The notes: generated by a model from the letters alone, not told the origin. A stretch of 6,464 nt of DNA from Actinomycetes bacterium (GCA_021816565.1 JAKAXN010000266.1:1-6464); one strand, 5' to 3'; shown: positions 1-6,373, counted from the first letter of the stretch. Translations and numbers: made by a program.

Positions 1-2716
1 CCTCGACGATGGACTCCAGCCGGGCCAGCTTGCCGGACCGGTTGGCCAGCGTGTCCTGGTCGTCGTCCTGGCCGAGGAAAGCGGCCGGGTGGTCGCAGAT
101 CTGCTTCAAGGCGGTGATGGCCGCCAGCACCTGGCCCTTGCGCTGGGAGGTGTCGGAGTCCAGGCCGCCGTCGATGAGACGGTTGACCACGGCCTGGTAC
201 AGGCCGATCTGCTCGGGGGTCATGCTGCAGTGGACCAGGCGGTCCACCTTGTCGGGCAGTTCGGCGGCGATCTCCGGCTCGTTCTTGGTGCGGCGGAAGA
301 TCAGCAGCCCGTTGAGCGCCCGCAGGGCGTTCTCCTCGCTTCTCGGGCCGGCTGCCGGCTGGTCGCTGCCGGCACGGGACAGGTTCTCTATGAAGGCCGA
401 CCGGCCGCCGACCAGTCCGGGGTTGGTCCAGTCCAGGATGGCCCACAGGTCGCCCAGGCCGTTCTCCACCGGGGTGCCGGTCAGGGCCAGCCGGGAGTGG
501 GCCGGCAGGCGACGCAGCTCCCGGGCCGTCTCGCTGGTGTGGTTCTTGATCACCTGGGCCTCGTCCACCACCACCCGCCGCCAGTTGACGGCGGCCAGGG
601 CGTCGATGTCGCGCACCGCGGTGGCGTAGGTGGTCAGCATCACATCGGAGTTGGCGGCCACCCGGGCGATGGACTCCCCCTCGGCCCGGCCGGGCCCGTG
701 GTGGACCGTCACCTTCAGCGTCCGGGTGAAGCGGGCCGCTTCCGACGCCCAGTTGCCGAGCACCGCCGGCGGGCAGATGACGAGAGCCGGGCCGTGACCC
801 TTGTCGATGAGCAGATGGGCCAGCAGCGTCGGGGTCTTGCCGAGGCCCATGTCCATGGCCAGGCAGCCACCGAGGCCGGCCCGGTCCAGGAACCCCAGCC
901 ATCCGGCCGCCTCGGCCTGGTAGCTACGCAGCTGTCCGGCAAAGCCGTCCGGGGTGTCGATGGGTGCCGGTGGGTGGGTGGTGGCGCCGCGGAGCAGATC
1001 GGCGGCCCATCCGCTGCCCTCGACGCGCACCGGGCCGCCCAGGGCCCCGCCTTCCAGACCCACCGCATGGCGGATCATCTCCGCCCCCGACATCTGGGTG
1101 ATGGAGGCCCGCTCGGCCAGGGCGGCCGCCGCCGCGTGCAGGTCGGCCCGATCCAGGTGCACCCAGCGGCCGCGCACCCGCACCAGGGGGGAGGCTTCCT
1201 TGGCCAGGCGGCTGATATCAGCGGCGTCCAGCTCCAGATCGTCGAACAGGACGCTCCAGCGGACGTTCGAGAGCTGGCGCACCCCCACCTGCGACTCGCC
1301 GCCCATGGCCTCGGCGAAGAGCCGGAGCTGCGGGCTGGGCCGCTTGCGCGAGACCTTCGGCAGCATGACCTCGAAGCCGGCCGCCTGCAGGGCCGGGCCG
1401 GTTTCGAACATCAGCTCCACGGCCTCCTCCCCGTCGAGGACCACCTGGCCCCGCCGGGTGGACGGCCGGCGCAGGGCCGGGACCAGACGCTCCAACCGGC
1501 GCAGCTGGGCTTCAACCTGGTGCGATTTGGTGCCCGAGGACACCACGAGCGCGTGTTCGACCGGCATCGGGTGCTTGTCCACGCCGGTGGCCTCCACCGA
1601 CAGGAGCCATCCACCGTCTGACTGGGGCGGGTCGAGGCGGACGACCAGGCCGACCCGGTGGCTGGCGGTGACCGGGGCGGACCACCGCTTGAGGTCCTCG
1701 CCGATGCGTCCGGCCATCTCCGAGTCGGCCATGAACGGGCGACCGTCCAGCCCCGACAGCACGGCTTCGGCCACCTCCGCCCGGGAGGCGGCGTTGGGTG
1801 AGGCCGCCGGGGCGACCAGTCGGGCGGCGCCGGTCCGCGACACCGCGTCCACCACCGCCGAGAGGATCGAGCGGGTCACCGCGTCGGCCGGAACTCCCGA
1901 TTGCAGGGCGGACACCGCGCCGGGCATGCGCATCACCAGGTCGTGGAGCCTCTCCCGGCCCACCAGGGCCGGAACCCAGCGGACCCGGTGGCGGGCCGAG
2001 CCGGATTTGGCCGAACCCGAACCTCCGCCGGTGGAGCGCAGCACCGGGACCATGTGGCCGAGAGCCACCAGCTCGGTGCCCCACATGGCCACCTCGCCCA
2101 GCCAACGCAGGCTGGGGCCGATGGCATCGCCGGCCTGGCCGGCTCCCGCGCCGACCAGCCATCCGAGCGTCTGCGACAGGGTCGCGGCCCGGGCCTCGGT
2201 GGTGGCACCCGAAGGCAGGGCGACGGGGGCGTGGTTCTCCCAGTTGATGGACGACCCGTCGGCGCCGGCCAGCAGGACTTCGAGGTCCTCGGGGCCGGCT
2301 TCGGCCCCGGGCCCGCCGGCCCACACCACGATCCGGCCCTCTCCCCAGGAGGCCTGCAGCAGCGGCGGGCCGGCCGGGGCGTCCTCGGGGGCGGAGCCGG
2401 CCCGGGGGCCGGTGGCGTCAGGCCGCGACCCGCGGCGCTCGGACTCGTCGGCGGGCGCTTCGCGCTGGCTGAGGGCGGCCGGGGCGTCGATGCTGTCACC
2501 GGTCAGCCTGAGCAGCGCGTCGGCCAGGCGCCGGCGCTCGGCCTGCAGGTCGGTCAGGACCATGTGACGAAGATCACCGTCCAGCCCGGCGGCCCGCACC
2601 AGTTGCTCGTCGGTCTCGTGGATCAAGCGGCGCAGCGCGGCGGCCCAGGCCAGCGGCTGGGCTTCCAGCGCGGTCCGGTCGGCTTCTGACGCCCATCCAC
2701 CGGCGTCAGCGATCAC
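1..2716 (-). CDS. SNF2-family DEAD/DEAH-like helicase, C-terminus cut by window edge
   Basis: Superfamily 2 SNF2-type ATPase, a DNA translocase probably acting in DNA repair or chromosome maintenance; its exact role is not known. Numbering is from a GTG at 2716. Residues about 124-525 carry the N-terminal region usual in bacterial SNF2 proteins, including a stretch like the SNF2-associated domain DUF3670 (motif VRVRGRWVHLD near 511-521). Motif I DMGLGKT is at 622-628 (Lys627 binds ATP phosphate), motif Ia CPPAVLGNW at 648-656, motif II DEAQ at 718-721, and motif III LTGTPVEN at 745-752. Lobe 2 begins after that; SGKLARL near 894-900 is motif IV-like. The frame is open at base 1 after about 905 residues, so motifs V and VI lie outside. 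The overall order resembles mycobacterial Rv2101. The start is uncertain: GTG 2716 has AGAGG 5 nt upstream. An in-frame ATG at 2779 would add 21 codons that are unusually A/T-rich at third positions and include a rare TTA, and it has no ribosome binding site. Confidence 0.93.
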   Translation of the reverse strand, partial: MIADAGGWASEADRTALEAQPLAWAAALRRLIHETDEQLVRAAGLDGDLRHMVLTDLQAERRRLADALLRLTGDSIDAPAALSQREAPADESERRGSRPDATGPRAGSAPEDAPAGPPLLQASWGEGRIVVWAGGPGAEAGPEDLEVLLAGADGSSINWENHAPVALPSGATTEARAATLSQTLGWLVGAGAGQAGDAIGPSLRWLGEVAMWGTELVALGHMVPVLRSTGGGSGSAKSGSARHRVRWVPALVGRERLHDLVMRMPGAVSALQSGVPADAVTRSILSAVVDAVSRTGAARLVAPAASPNAASRAEVAEAVLSGLDGRPFMADSEMAGRIGEDLKRWSAPVTASHRVGLVVRLDPPQSDGGWLLSVEATGVDKHPMPVEHALVVSSGTKSHQVEAQLRRLERLVPALRRPSTRRGQVVLDGEEAVELMFETGPALQAAGFEVMLPKVSRKRPSPQLRLFAEAMGGESQVGVRQLSNVRWSVLFDDLELDAADISRLAKEASPLVRVRGRWVHLDRADLHAAAAALAERASITQMSGAEMIRHAVGLEGGALGGPVRVEGSGWAADLLRGATTHPPAPIDTPDGFAGQLRSYQAEAAGWLGFLDRAGLGGCLAMDMGLGKTPTLLAHLLIDKGHGPALVICPPAVLGNWASEAARFTRTLKVTVHHGPGRAEGESIARVAANSDVMLTTYATAVRDIDALAAVNWRRVVVDEAQVIKNHTSETARELRRLPAHSRLALTGTPVENGLGDLWAILDWTNPGLVGGRSAFIENLSRAGSDQPAAGPRSEENALRALNGLLIFRRTKNEPEIAAELPDKVDRLVHCSMTPEQIGLYQAVVNRLIDGGLDSDTSQRKGQVLAAITALKQICDHPAAFLGQDDDQDTLANRSGKLARLESIVE

Positions 2717-2721
2717 CGCTG

Positions 2722-2726
2722 CCTCT
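2722..2726 (-). promoter_or_regulatory. Shine-Dalgarno supporting the helicase start at 2716
   Basis: AGAGG on the minus strand, 5 nt before GTG 2716. It is the only purine-rich ribosome binding sequence correctly spaced before any of the candidate starts (2716, 2779, 2791). It favours the shorter protein and leaves the palindromes at 2763-2836 outside the coding region. This is inference from spacing and codon composition. Confidence 0.45.
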
Positions 2727-2762
2727 AACGTGATCTGGTCCAGCTTCTTATCTCCACTCGTT

Positions 2763-2785
2763 ACCCGGATGCCTGGCATCCGGGT
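2763..2785. repeat. 23-bp perfect palindrome upstream of the helicase gene
   Basis: Arms ACCCGGATGCC (2763-2773) and GGCATCCGGGT (2775-2785) are exact reverse complements around a single central T at 2774. An 11-bp perfect arm with one unpaired base fits a dimeric repressor operator better than an RNA hairpin, because a one-base loop cannot form without opening some pairs. The in-frame ATG at 2779 lies inside the right arm, so either the gene starts further downstream or the operator overlaps its first codons. The bound protein is unknown. Confidence 0.7.
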
Positions 2786-2790
2786 GCTCA

Positions 2791-2801
2791 CGCGTGACGC
2801 G
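2791..2801. repeat. Short perfect palindrome, second of three
   Basis: CGCGT (2791-2795) and ACGCG (2797-2801) are exact reverse complements around G2796. Alone it could be chance in GC-rich DNA. It lies between two longer perfect inverted repeats, with its centre 22 bp from the palindrome at 2763-2785 and about 30 bp from the hairpin at 2815-2836. Confidence 0.4.
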
Positions 2802-2814
2802 AGAAACCCACCTT

Positions 2815-2836
2815 CGGATCGGCGGGGGCCGATCCG
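2815..2836. repeat. 9-bp perfect stem with a four-base loop (hairpin)
   Basis: CGGATCGGC (2815-2823) and GCCGATCCG (2828-2836) pair perfectly around a loop that is GGGG on the plus strand and CCCC in the minus-strand transcript. No T-run follows on either strand, so it is not a typical intrinsic terminator. It shares the outer half-sites CGGAT and ATCCG with the palindrome at 2763-2785, though with a wider gap (12 versus 7 nt). It could be a leader RNA stem or an operator for the helicase gene. Confidence 0.6.
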
Positions 2837-2884
2837 GGAGTTCCCCTGTTCGTCACCAACGGCCTGATCATCGACTGATCGGAC

Positions 2885-3016
2885 CTACTGGTTGAACGTC
2901 TTCCGGCTTCCTTCCATTCCCGGATTCACCTTTTTCAAGATCTGCGTGGCCCACCGCCCCGGCGGCGACCAGGCTCCGCCTGCTGCCGCATCTCCGATGG
3001 CCCCGCTGAAAGGCAT
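2885..3016 (-). CDS. Possible 43-residue small protein, unrecognised
   Basis: An ATG at 3016 opens a 43-codon frame ending in TAG at 2885-2887, inside the gap between the SDR and helicase genes. The peptide starts MPFSGAIGDA and has a basic, polar end (KKVNPGMEGSRKTFNQ). About three quarters of its codons end in G or C, lower than in the flanking genes but above what AT-rich non-coding DNA would give. There is no ribosome binding site: the ATG directly follows the hairpin at 3017-3036. I recognise no family. It may be a spurious frame, the remnant of a lost gene, or a small protein. Confidence 0.25.
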   Translation of the reverse strand: MPFSGAIGDAAAGGAWSPPGRWATQILKKVNPGMEGSRKTFNQ

Positions 3017-3036
3017 AGTAGCGCGCCGGAGCTACT
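3017..3036. repeat. Hairpin directly abutting the small-ORF ATG
   Basis: Arms AGTAGC (3017-3022) and GCTACT (3031-3036) form a 6-bp perfect stem with an 8-nt GC-rich loop. On the minus strand its last base is immediately followed by the ATG at 3016. There is no following T-run, so a terminator role is weak. It could hide a start codon, or be chance. Confidence 0.35.
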
Positions 3037-3055
3037 GAGGACCATCTTTCGGGGT

Positions 3056-3085
3056 AGGCCCGGTCGCGCCGGTCCGGTGGGGCCT
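3056..3085 (-). terminator. Possible terminator-like hairpin after the SDR gene
   Basis: AGGCCC (3056-3061) and GGGCCT (3080-3085) form a 6-bp GC-only core stem around an 18-nt GC-rich loop, starting on the last base of the SDR stop codon. It has no U-tract, so it would be an atypical terminator or an mRNA 3' stabilising hairpin. Its place at the end of the three-gene operon is the main support. Confidence 0.25.
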
Positions 3086-4011
3086 CAGGCCGTCTCGAGC
3101 TTCAGCTCCGGGTGGGCGGAGGCCACCATGCGGGCCATGCCTTCGCGCCAGCGGACCCGGGCCGGGCCGATGAGCTCGTCCATGAGCGTCACATCGACGG
3201 CCACGCTGGGCAGGGCGGCCTCGGTCTCCTCGAAGACCGGGTCCCGGCCCACCAGGGAGCCCAGGTAGGCGCACCACTCCTGGACGCTCACCACGTCGGG
3301 GCCGGCCCAGTTGACCGTGGTGGCCGGCACGGTGGCGGCGCCCAGCAGGTGGGGGATCTGGCGGATGATGTCGTCGCTGTGGATCGGCGAGTAGAAGCTC
3401 GGCCCCCCGGGCAGGACCTGGATGGGCTGGCCGGACAGGATGCACTCCAGGTGTATGGACGGCCAGGCGACGCAGTCGCCGTAGGGCACGTTGAGCCGGG
3501 CGATGACGGTGGGCAGGCCGTGCAGGCGAGCCGACAGCCGGGCCACCGACTCGGCGGCGATCTTGGAGATGCTGTAGGTGGGCAGCATCGCCTTGTGGTT
3601 GTCCCCGAGGGGGTCGTCCTCCCGCATGGGGTGCGCCCCGTTGGGGGCGTAGACGCCGGTGGAGGAGCAGTGCAGGAAGGCCCTGGCCTCCTTGAAGTGG
3701 GCCATCACCAGCCCCAGGCTCTCGGCGTTGGCCCGCAATGCGGTGGCGAAGTCGTCGGCGTGGGTGACAGCCAGGTTGATCACGTAGTCGACATCGGTCG
3801 GCAGGTCCGACAGATCCGGGTCGGCCAGGTCGACCGCCACGGTGTGCACCCCCCGTCCGTCGAGGTCGGCCCGGGCCCGGCGGTTGTGGAAGCGGGCCAC
3901 GCCCCATACCTCGTTGTCGGCGGCCAGGCTGTGGATCACCGGCGTGGCGACCATACCGGTGGCGCCGAGGACGACGATGCGCCGGCCGGTCAGGTTGACG
4001 GCGTCGGTCAC
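3085..4011 (-). CDS. NAD(P)-dependent epimerase/dehydratase-type extended SDR
   Basis: A 308-residue soluble oxidoreductase of the extended short-chain dehydrogenase family. The Rossmann nucleotide-binding loop GATGMVA is at 16-22, after the beta strand RIVVLGA. The catalytic Ser is in CSSTGVY (115-121), and the catalytic Tyr-Lys pair is YSISK (Tyr146, Lys150). NVPYGD (174-179) follows, as in sugar-epimerase-like SDRs. The loop after the second strand is VARFHNRR (38-45), basic and without the acidic residue typical of NAD binders, which hints at NADP; this is inference. The C-terminal half (NWAGPDVVSVQEWCAYLG, about 234-251) resembles a set of actinobacterial epimerase-like SDRs of unproven substrate. 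The start is GTG, with AGAAGG inside the last codons of the upstream gene and only 4 nt after its TGA, so translation is probably coupled. The context suggests oxidation or reduction of a hydroxyl or ketone on a CoA-linked or steroid-like substrate. Confidence 0.9.
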   Translation of the reverse strand: MTDAVNLTGRRIVVLGATGMVATPVIHSLAADNEVWGVARFHNRRARADLDGRGVHTVAVDLADPDLSDLPTDVDYVINLAVTHADDFATALRANAESLGLVMAHFKEARAFLHCSSTGVYAPNGAHPMREDDPLGDNHKAMLPTYSISKIAAESVARLSARLHGLPTVIARLNVPYGDCVAWPSIHLECILSGQPIQVLPGGPSFYSPIHSDDIIRQIPHLLGAATVPATTVNWAGPDVVSVQEWCAYLGSLVGRDPVFEETEAALPSVAVDVTLMDELIGPARVRWREGMARMVASAHPELKLETA

Positions 4012-4015
4012 GGCC

Positions 4016-5140
4016 TCAGACCTTCTCGTCGGCCATGATGGAACCCACCCGGAGCAGGTTGGCGGTGGCCCCGCCGAGGGTCAACTCGAGTTGCTTGGCC
4101 GCCAGGAAGTAGCGGTGCAGCGGGTAGCTGCGGTCCACGCCCAGACCGCCGTGTATGTGCTGCGCCGCGTGCACCACCCTCTGGCCGCCGTCGGCGGCCC
4201 AGAACTTGGCGATGGCGACCTGCTCCTCGGCGGGCAGCCCGGCGGACAGGCGCCAGGCGGCCTGGCGGGCGGTCAGGCCGACCGCCTCGGTGTCCACATA
4301 GGCGTCGGCGGCCCGCTGGCCCACGGCCTGGAAGCTGGCGATGGCCCGGTCGAACTGCTTGCGGCTGACCGCGTACCTGGCGGTGAGGTCCAGCGCCGCC
4401 CGGCAGGTGCCGGCCATCAGCGAGCACAGGCCCGAGGTGGCCCGCAGCATCAGCCAGTCGACGATCTCGCAACCCTGGTCGGCCCCGCCCAGCAGGCCGT
4501 CGGGACCGACGCGCACCCCCGCCAGGTCCAGGCGGGCCTCGGGGATGTCGGTGGTCGTTTCCAACCGGGTGACGCCGAGGCCCTCGGTGCCGGCGTCGAC
4601 GATGAACACCGCCACCCCGTCGGCGCCGACCCGGGCCGGCACCAGGAACGAGCCGGCCACGGTGCCGGCGGGCACGCACAGCTTCGTGCCGTCGAGGACC
4701 CAGCCCCCGCCGTCGTCGGGGCGAGCCGTGGTCAACGGTCGGTCGGGGTCCGTGCCGGCCTCCACCAGGGCCGCGGTGAGGACCTCCTCCCCGGCCGCGA
4801 GCGGGTGCAGCAGCCGGTCGCGTTGAGCGTCGGTGCCGAAGCGGTCCACCGCCAGACCGCCCAGGACCAGGGCCGGCCACAGCGGGACCGGGGCGGCCGC
4901 CCGCCCGGCCTCCTCCAGAAGGACCGACACCTCCCCGAAGCCGAAGCCGCTGCCCCCGAAACGCTCGGGCACGGCCAGGCCCAGCAGGTTGGCCTCGGCC
5001 AGGGCGGCCCACAGGCGACGGTCGAACCCGTCACCCTCGGCGGCCACCTCGGCCCTCCGGCTGTCGGTCAGGTGCCCCTCGAACAGCTTGGCCGCCGACT
5101 CGAGCACGGCCTGCTGCTCCTCGCTGAGTGAGAAATCCAT
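4016..5140 (-). CDS. Acyl-CoA dehydrogenase, FadE27/ChsE5-like partner subunit
   Basis: A 374-residue acyl-CoA dehydrogenase-fold flavoprotein subunit. It has the N-terminal helical domain (1-120, ending in VPERFGGSGFG at 58-68), a central beta domain (about 121-225) and a C-terminal helical domain. FAD-contact motifs are SRKQFDRAIASFQAVGQR (259-276) and HIHGGLGVDRSYPLHRYF (328-345). The tail LGGATANLLR (355-364) closely resembles M. tuberculosis FadE27. The usual catalytic glutamate is absent at both known positions: the C-terminal YEGT-type site reads LGG, and the helix-G site reads MLRATS (231-236). This is expected for the non-catalytic, FAD-binding half of the heterotetrameric FadEs. ATG 5140 has AGGAG 7 nt upstream, overlapping the previous gene's stop, and the gap is 10 nt. 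It is probably co-translated and co-assembled with the neighbouring FadE26-like protein. The substrate is not shown by the sequence. Confidence 0.92.
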   Translation of the reverse strand: MDFSLSEEQQAVLESAAKLFEGHLTDSRRAEVAAEGDGFDRRLWAALAEANLLGLAVPERFGGSGFGFGEVSVLLEEAGRAAAPVPLWPALVLGGLAVDRFGTDAQRDRLLHPLAAGEEVLTAALVEAGTDPDRPLTTARPDDGGGWVLDGTKLCVPAGTVAGSFLVPARVGADGVAVFIVDAGTEGLGVTRLETTTDIPEARLDLAGVRVGPDGLLGGADQGCEIVDWLMLRATSGLCSLMAGTCRAALDLTARYAVSRKQFDRAIASFQAVGQRAADAYVDTEAVGLTARQAAWRLSAGLPAEEQVAIAKFWAADGGQRVVHAAQHIHGGLGVDRSYPLHRYFLAAKQLELTLGGATANLLRVGSIMADEKV

Positions 5141-5147
5141 TCTTGGT

Positions 5148-5152
5148 CTCCT
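5148..5152 (-). promoter_or_regulatory. Shine-Dalgarno overlapping the upstream stop codon
   Basis: AGGAG on the minus strand, 7 nt before ATG 5140. It shares bases with the TAG stop (5151-5153) of the FadE26-like gene. This arrangement favours translational coupling and roughly equal output of the two subunits, as a 1:1 complex would need. Confidence 0.75.
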
Positions 5153-6326
5153 ACCGGGTGGCCCGGGGGAAGCCGAGCCCGAACATGGCGATCAGGTCGC
5201 GCTGGATCTCGTTGGTGCCGCCGCCGAAGGTCAGGATCAGCAGGCTGCGGTAGTTGCGCTCCAGCCGGCCGCGCAGCACCGCGTCCGGGGAGCCGTCCTT
5301 CAGATAGCCGCGCTCCCCCACCACCTCGAACAGCATGCGGAACGCCTCGAGGTAGAACTCGGTGCCGAACACCTTGATGCTGGAAGCGTCGGCCACGTCG
5401 AGATGGCCCTGGGTGGCGGTCCAGGCGACCTTCCAGTTGATGAGGCGCAGGAACTCCAGGCGGCTGCGGACCCGGGCCAGGTTGAGCTGGACCCACTCCT
5501 GGTCGATGACCCGCCGGCCGTCGGCCAGGCGGGACTCCTGGGCCCAGCGCTGGACGTCGGTGAGCACCCGCTCGACCACGCCCGACGAGCACAGGGTGAC
5601 CCGCTCGTGGTTGAGCTGGTTGGTTATGAGCCCCCAACCCTCGTTCTCGGTGCCCACCAGGCAGCTGGCCGGCACCCGCACGTCGTCGAAGAACGTCTGG
5701 TTGATGTCGTGCTCGCTCAGCAGGCTCATCGGGACCACGCTGATCCCAGGGGTGTCCATGGGCAGCGCGAACATGGAGATGCCCTTGTGCTTCTTGGCCT
5801 CCGGGTCGGTCCGGGCCGCCAGCCAGATGTAGTCGGCGTCGCCGGCCAGGCTGGTGAACATCTTCTGGCCGTTGATGACGTACTCGTCGCCGTCACGCAC
5901 GGCGGTGGTCCGCAGGCTGGCCAGGTCGGTACCCGCCCCCGGCTCGGTGTAGCCGATGCAGAAGTGGATCTCGCCCCCCAGGATCTTCGGCACGAAGTGG
6001 GCCCGCTGCTCCTCGGTACCGAAGTTCATGATGGTCGGGCCGACGGTGTTGACCGTCAGCATGGGCACCGGCGCCCCGGCGCGCATCGACTCGTCGAAGA
6101 ACACGAACTGCTCGATGGCCGAGCGGCCCTGGCCGCCCCACTCCTTGGGCCAGCCGATACCCAGCCAGCCGTCCTCGCCCATCTGGCGGACCACCCGGCG
6201 CATGGCCGGGCCCACGCCCCTGCTCTGGGCCAGCTGCTCCTCGACCTCGGGGGTCAGCAGCTTGGCGTAGTAGGCGCGCAGCTCCTTGCGGAGCGCTTCC
6301 TGCTCTTCGGTGTATCCCAGGTACAC
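5151..6326 (-). CDS. Acyl-CoA dehydrogenase, FadE26/ChsE4-like catalytic subunit
   Basis: A 391-residue acyl-CoA dehydrogenase that introduces a 2,3 double bond into an acyl-CoA, passing electrons through FAD to ETF. N-terminal helical domain: GWPKEWGGQGRSAIEQ at 58-73. Central domain: the family signature IGYTEPGAGTDLASLRTT (124-141) and VINGQKMFTS (150-159). C-terminal domain: LITNQLNHERV (233-243), WVQLNLARVRSRLE (278-291), LTFGGGTNEIQRD (365-377). From memory these match M. tuberculosis FadE26 (ChsE4) better than FadE29. The C-terminal YEGT-type glutamate is missing (FGGG). Glu241 in LNHERV aligns with the helix-G glutamate that I recall as the catalytic base of ChsE4 (Glu247). The start is GTG 6326 with GGAGG 5 nt upstream. 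It is first in a three-gene operon and divergent from a FadD-like gene. Orthology to ChsE4 is inferred, since actinomycetes carry many paralogues. Confidence 0.94.
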   Translation of the reverse strand: MYLGYTEEQEALRKELRAYYAKLLTPEVEEQLAQSRGVGPAMRRVVRQMGEDGWLGIGWPKEWGGQGRSAIEQFVFFDESMRAGAPVPMLTVNTVGPTIMNFGTEEQRAHFVPKILGGEIHFCIGYTEPGAGTDLASLRTTAVRDGDEYVINGQKMFTSLAGDADYIWLAARTDPEAKKHKGISMFALPMDTPGISVVPMSLLSEHDINQTFFDDVRVPASCLVGTENEGWGLITNQLNHERVTLCSSGVVERVLTDVQRWAQESRLADGRRVIDQEWVQLNLARVRSRLEFLRLINWKVAWTATQGHLDVADASSIKVFGTEFYLEAFRMLFEVVGERGYLKDGSPDAVLRGRLERNYRSLLILTFGGGTNEIQRDLIAMFGLGFPRATR

Positions 6327-6331
6327 GGCAC

Positions 6332-6336
6332 CCTCC
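6332..6336 (-). promoter_or_regulatory. Shine-Dalgarno deciding the GTG start of the FadE26-like gene
   Basis: GGAGG on the minus strand, 5 nt before GTG 6326. No ATG lies nearby in frame, and family proteins begin a few residues before the YTxEQExLRxELR motif, which fits this GTG. Confidence 0.75.
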
Positions 6337-6345
6337 CTGCCCCGG

Positions 6346-6351
6346 ACATTA
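6346..6351 (-). promoter_or_regulatory. Possible -10 element of the FadE operon
   Basis: TAATGT on the minus strand fits the loose actinobacterial -10 pattern TANNNT. Transcription would start around 6339, giving a leader of about a dozen bases that still includes the GGAGG. No good -35 is visible. The palindrome at 6354-6365 lies just upstream, where a repressor would block polymerase. Confidence 0.35.
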
Positions 6352-6353
6352 CA

Positions 6354-6365
6354 AGAACGCGTTCT
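6354..6365. promoter_or_regulatory. KstR-like operator palindrome between divergent lipid genes
   Basis: AGAACGCGTTCT is a perfect 12-bp palindrome. With one flanking base on each side it matches the KstR operator pattern TNNAACNNGTTNNA at every defined position except one terminal base, on either strand. The wider flanks (ACT on one side, TGT on the other, minus strand) extend it imperfectly. KstR is a TetR-family repressor of sterol catabolism in mycobacteria and rhodococci, and fadE26/27 and fadD19 are among its known targets. The site sits between the predicted -10 elements of both divergent genes. Another TetR-family lipid regulator could recognise a similar sequence. Confidence 0.6.
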
Positions 6366-6373
6366 AGTTCCGC

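Larger units (their letters stand above)
2717..3084. other. Intergenic region between the SDR and helicase genes
   Basis: This stretch of about 370 bp separates two genes on the same strand and holds no convincing long coding frame. It contains three inverted repeats within 2763-2836, a hairpin at 3017-3036, a hairpin at the SDR stop codon, and one weak 43-codon frame. No tRNA T-loop pattern, riboswitch core, or clear sigma-70-like promoter was recognised. The length of the gap argues that the helicase has its own promoter and is not part of the FadE operon. Confidence 0.6.

Noticed and set aside
1512..2499. Minus-strand frames at 1512-2324 and 1933-2499
   Set aside because: They overlap the helicase in other frames and translate to Arg/Pro/Gly-rich sequence. 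The helicase frame continues uninterrupted through both.
89..2689. Long plus-strand open frames (89-1621, 954-2567, 1901-2689) opposite the helicase
   Set aside because: Their compositions are Gly/Gln/His/Arg- or Ser/Arg/Pro-rich with no family motifs. The minus-strand frame over the same bases gives a complete ordered set of SNF2 motifs. They are antisense shadows in GC-rich DNA.
2798..2878. Plus-strand fragment ending PLFVTNGLIID before a TGA, reminiscent of an amidohydrolase N-terminus
   Set aside because: It has no start codon, a stop follows at once, and the match is too short. It overlaps the inverted repeats and is most likely chance.
2717..3084. tRNA, riboswitch or other structured RNA in the intergenic gap
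   Set aside because: No GGTTCGANTCC-type T-arm on either strand and no recognised riboswitch core. Only simple inverted repeats are visible.
3032..3907. 291-codon minus-strand frame overlapping the SDR gene
   Set aside because: It is a shifted frame of the SDR gene with Arg/Gly/Pro-rich translation; the SDR frame has intact Rossmann and YxxxK motifs.
3112..5131. Plus-strand frames of 308 and 429 codons (3112-4038, 3842-5131) opposite the SDR and FadE27-like genes
   Set aside because: Low-complexity Gly/Val/Gln/His-rich translations without recognisable domains, entirely antisense to well-supported genes.
6354..6365. Reading the palindrome as a KstR2 operator
   Set aside because: KstR2 sites centre on CAAG-2nt-CTTG. 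Here the core is AGAAC-2nt-GTTCT, which fits the KstR pattern instead.
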